Shown here one piece after another: positions 62,928 through 64,000 of a DNA stretch of 64,000 nt. This stretch comes from Gemmata massiliana (lineage in GTDB: Bacteria > Planctomycetota > Planctomycetia > Gemmatales > Gemmataceae): assembly GCF_901538265.1 (NCBI RefSeq), contig NZ_LR593886.1, positions 6,035,738-6,099,737 on the forward strand, written 5' to 3'. Position numbers and translations under genes: made by a program. How positions within the stretch are numbered: position 1 is the stretch's first letter; every line of letters begins with the position of its first letter. The notes under the pieces were generated by a model. That model saw only the letters and a program-made list of their open reading frames with translations. It was not told the origin of the DNA and searched no databases.

Positions 62928-64000
62928 TCACTTCTTTTCGCCCTGCGCGGTTTCCTTGAGCAGTTCCTCGACGGCGTGTTCGAGATCCTTGTCCCGGATG
63001 TTCTTGTGCCGGATCACGCCCTTCGCGTCGAGCACATAGATGGTCGGGAAGAACTTCACTTGGTACTTGCTGATCAGAGCCCCGTTCTCCCCCGCATGCC
63101 AGTGGGTCCAAGGCATTTCGGTCTTTTCCAGGAACTTGGTCAGCGTTTCCTTCTTCTCGTCGGCGCTCACGCTGATGAGCGCGAACGGCTTGCCGTCCAG
63201 CTTCTTCACCATGTCGCGCTCGTGCGGGATCATGGCCCGGCACGGCCCGCACCACGTGGCCCAGATGTCCAGCACCACCACCTTGCCGCGGTAGTCGCTC
63301 ACCTTCGCCTTCTTGTCACTGTCCAGCACCGGGCAGTCCACGTCCCCGAGCACCTTGCCCACGGTCAGGTTGTCGAGCATGTACACCACTTCGTTCGCCG
63401 CGTCGGACAGCTTCGTCGGCCCCTGCGGGCCGCGCACGCTCGCGTCCCCGTACTCCTTCACCAGCGCGTCCAGCTTCTTCCGGGCCTCGGCGAACCCCTT
63501 CGCCAGCTCGTCCGGCTTCGCCTTGCCGTTCGAGTCCAACCGGTCGATCTCGTTGGTGATCTGGATGAACTGCACCCCGCCGCGCACGTCCTTGTTCTTC
63601 GATTCGGCCAGTTTCGCGAGCAGCGCCTTCCCGTCGGGGCGGAACGCGAGCATCGGCACCAGATCGAGGATCTTCACGTCGTCCACGAACGTGTCCACCG
63701 CGAACTTCAGCGCCTCGGTGTCGGTGGTGTCGTCCCGCGTGGCCAGCGCCAGCGCGCGCATGACGAACGCGGCCTTCGGGTTCGCTTTGGCCAGGTCCAG
63801 GGCTTCCCGGGCCAGCTTCTCGTGCTTGGGCTGGAATTCGTCGTTGAACTTCTTGCGCTCGTCGTCCGTCTTGGCCGCCTGCATGTTCTTCTGGAACTGG
63901 ATCACCGTTTCCGAGTAGCGCTTCATCAGGTCGTTGAACTTCTGGTCCGGGGTTTCCGCCCCGTCGCCCTTCTTCTCCGCCTTCTTCGTGTCATCGCCCT
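62928..64000 (-). CDS. TlpA/ResA-like thioredoxin-domain protein, N-terminus beyond the window
   Basis: The frame is open to the window edge (357 residues visible). The C-terminal half is a thioredoxin fold with the active site in WATWCGPCRAMIP and the cis-proline region FFPTIYVLD. The N-terminal part is helical and lysine/aspartate-rich, without homology I can name. TlpA-like proteins reduce periplasmic disulfides, for example during cytochrome c maturation, but a link to the cytochrome c in the island is only speculative. Confidence 0.88.
   Translation of the reverse strand, partial: GDDTKKAEKKGDGAETPDQKFNDLMKRYSETVIQFQKNMQAAKTDDERKKFNDEFQPKHEKLAREALDLAKANPKAAFVMRALALATRDDTTDTEALKFAVDTFVDDVKILDLVPMLAFRPDGKALLAKLAESKNKDVRGGVQFIQITNEIDRLDSNGKAKPDELAKGFAEARKKLDALVKEYGDASVRGPQGPTKLSDAANEVVYMLDNLTVGKVLGDVDCPVLDSDKKAKVSDYRGKVVVLDIWATWCGPCRAMIPHERDMVKKLDGKPFALISVSADEKKETLTKFLEKTEMPWTHWHAGENGALISKYQVKFFPTIYVLDAKGVIRHKNIRDKDLEHAVEELLKETAQGEKK

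Noticed and set aside
1..64000. tRNA, rRNA or riboswitch genes
   Set aside because: No cloverleaf, rRNA segment or known riboswitch core was recognised by eye; a covariance-model scan would settle this.

Overview
The window looks like a chromosome segment of a Gemmata-type planctomycete (order Gemmatales). This is inferred from high-GC codon use on both strands, secreted PQQ-type propeller proteins, DUF1501, DUF1080 and DUF4159 proteins, an ECF sigma factor with a long C-terminal membrane and periplasmic extension, a TlpA-like thioredoxin protein, and the planctomycete-style repeat tracts at 28.9-29.2 kb and 32.4 kb. No 16S rRNA or tRNA gene is visible, so the assignment rests on gene content alone.

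Layout. 1-186 is the end of a PII protein gene. 376-8178 is a tightly packed chemotaxis operon (cheA, cheW, an MCP, a single-domain response regulator, cheB, cheR, a CheX-like phosphatase); most of its junctions are 4-base overlaps. 8.2-34.5 kb is ordinary chromosome: two secreted PQQ-like propellers, a MaoC hydratase, a large DUF4159 protein, tyrA overlapping a PurS-PurL fusion, a DUF1501/DUF1080 pair, an M24 peptidase, menG/ubiE-hemE, a PDZ protease coupled to a TIM-barrel isomerase, a ceramidase-like protein, truD, a lipoprotein hydrolase and a Gfo/Idh/MocA oxidoreductase.

34.5-60.2 kb is an accessory island in decay. From left to right it holds: a helix-turn-helix gene with an early stop; a DUF932-like remnant; the wreck of a type I-G CRISPR-Cas operon (csx17 with several frameshifts, and the C-terminal HD part of cas3 split by an IS630 element inserted at a TA); a second, degraded IS630 transposase; a six-gene lipid-oxidation operon on the minus strand; an internally deleted IS4 derivative; a transposase remnant; several small genes with single-base frameshifts; and a dead tyrosine recombinase. 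No CRISPR array and no cas1, cas2, cas5, cas6 or cas7 genes are visible.

The six-gene operon is the most interesting part. In transcription order it encodes an SGNH hydrolase, a fusion of a catalase-like domain with a cyclooxygenase/dioxygenase-type heme peroxidase, a two-heme-motif cytochrome c, a six-segment membrane protein, a nitroreductase-like protein, and a very large membrane-bound patatin-like phospholipase. A reasonable inference is a bacterial oxylipin-type pathway: the phospholipase frees a fatty acid, the dioxygenase makes a hydroperoxide, and the catalase-like domain rearranges it. In this strain the patatin gene is broken by an ISAs1 element with a perfect 10-bp target duplication. 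Removing the element and one copy of the duplication restores one open frame of 1,647 codons, so the disruption looks recent.

60.2-64 kb returns to ordinary chromosome: a gene-free stretch, an ECF sigma factor with its terminator, a four-segment membrane protein, and a TlpA-like thioredoxin protein that runs off the right edge.
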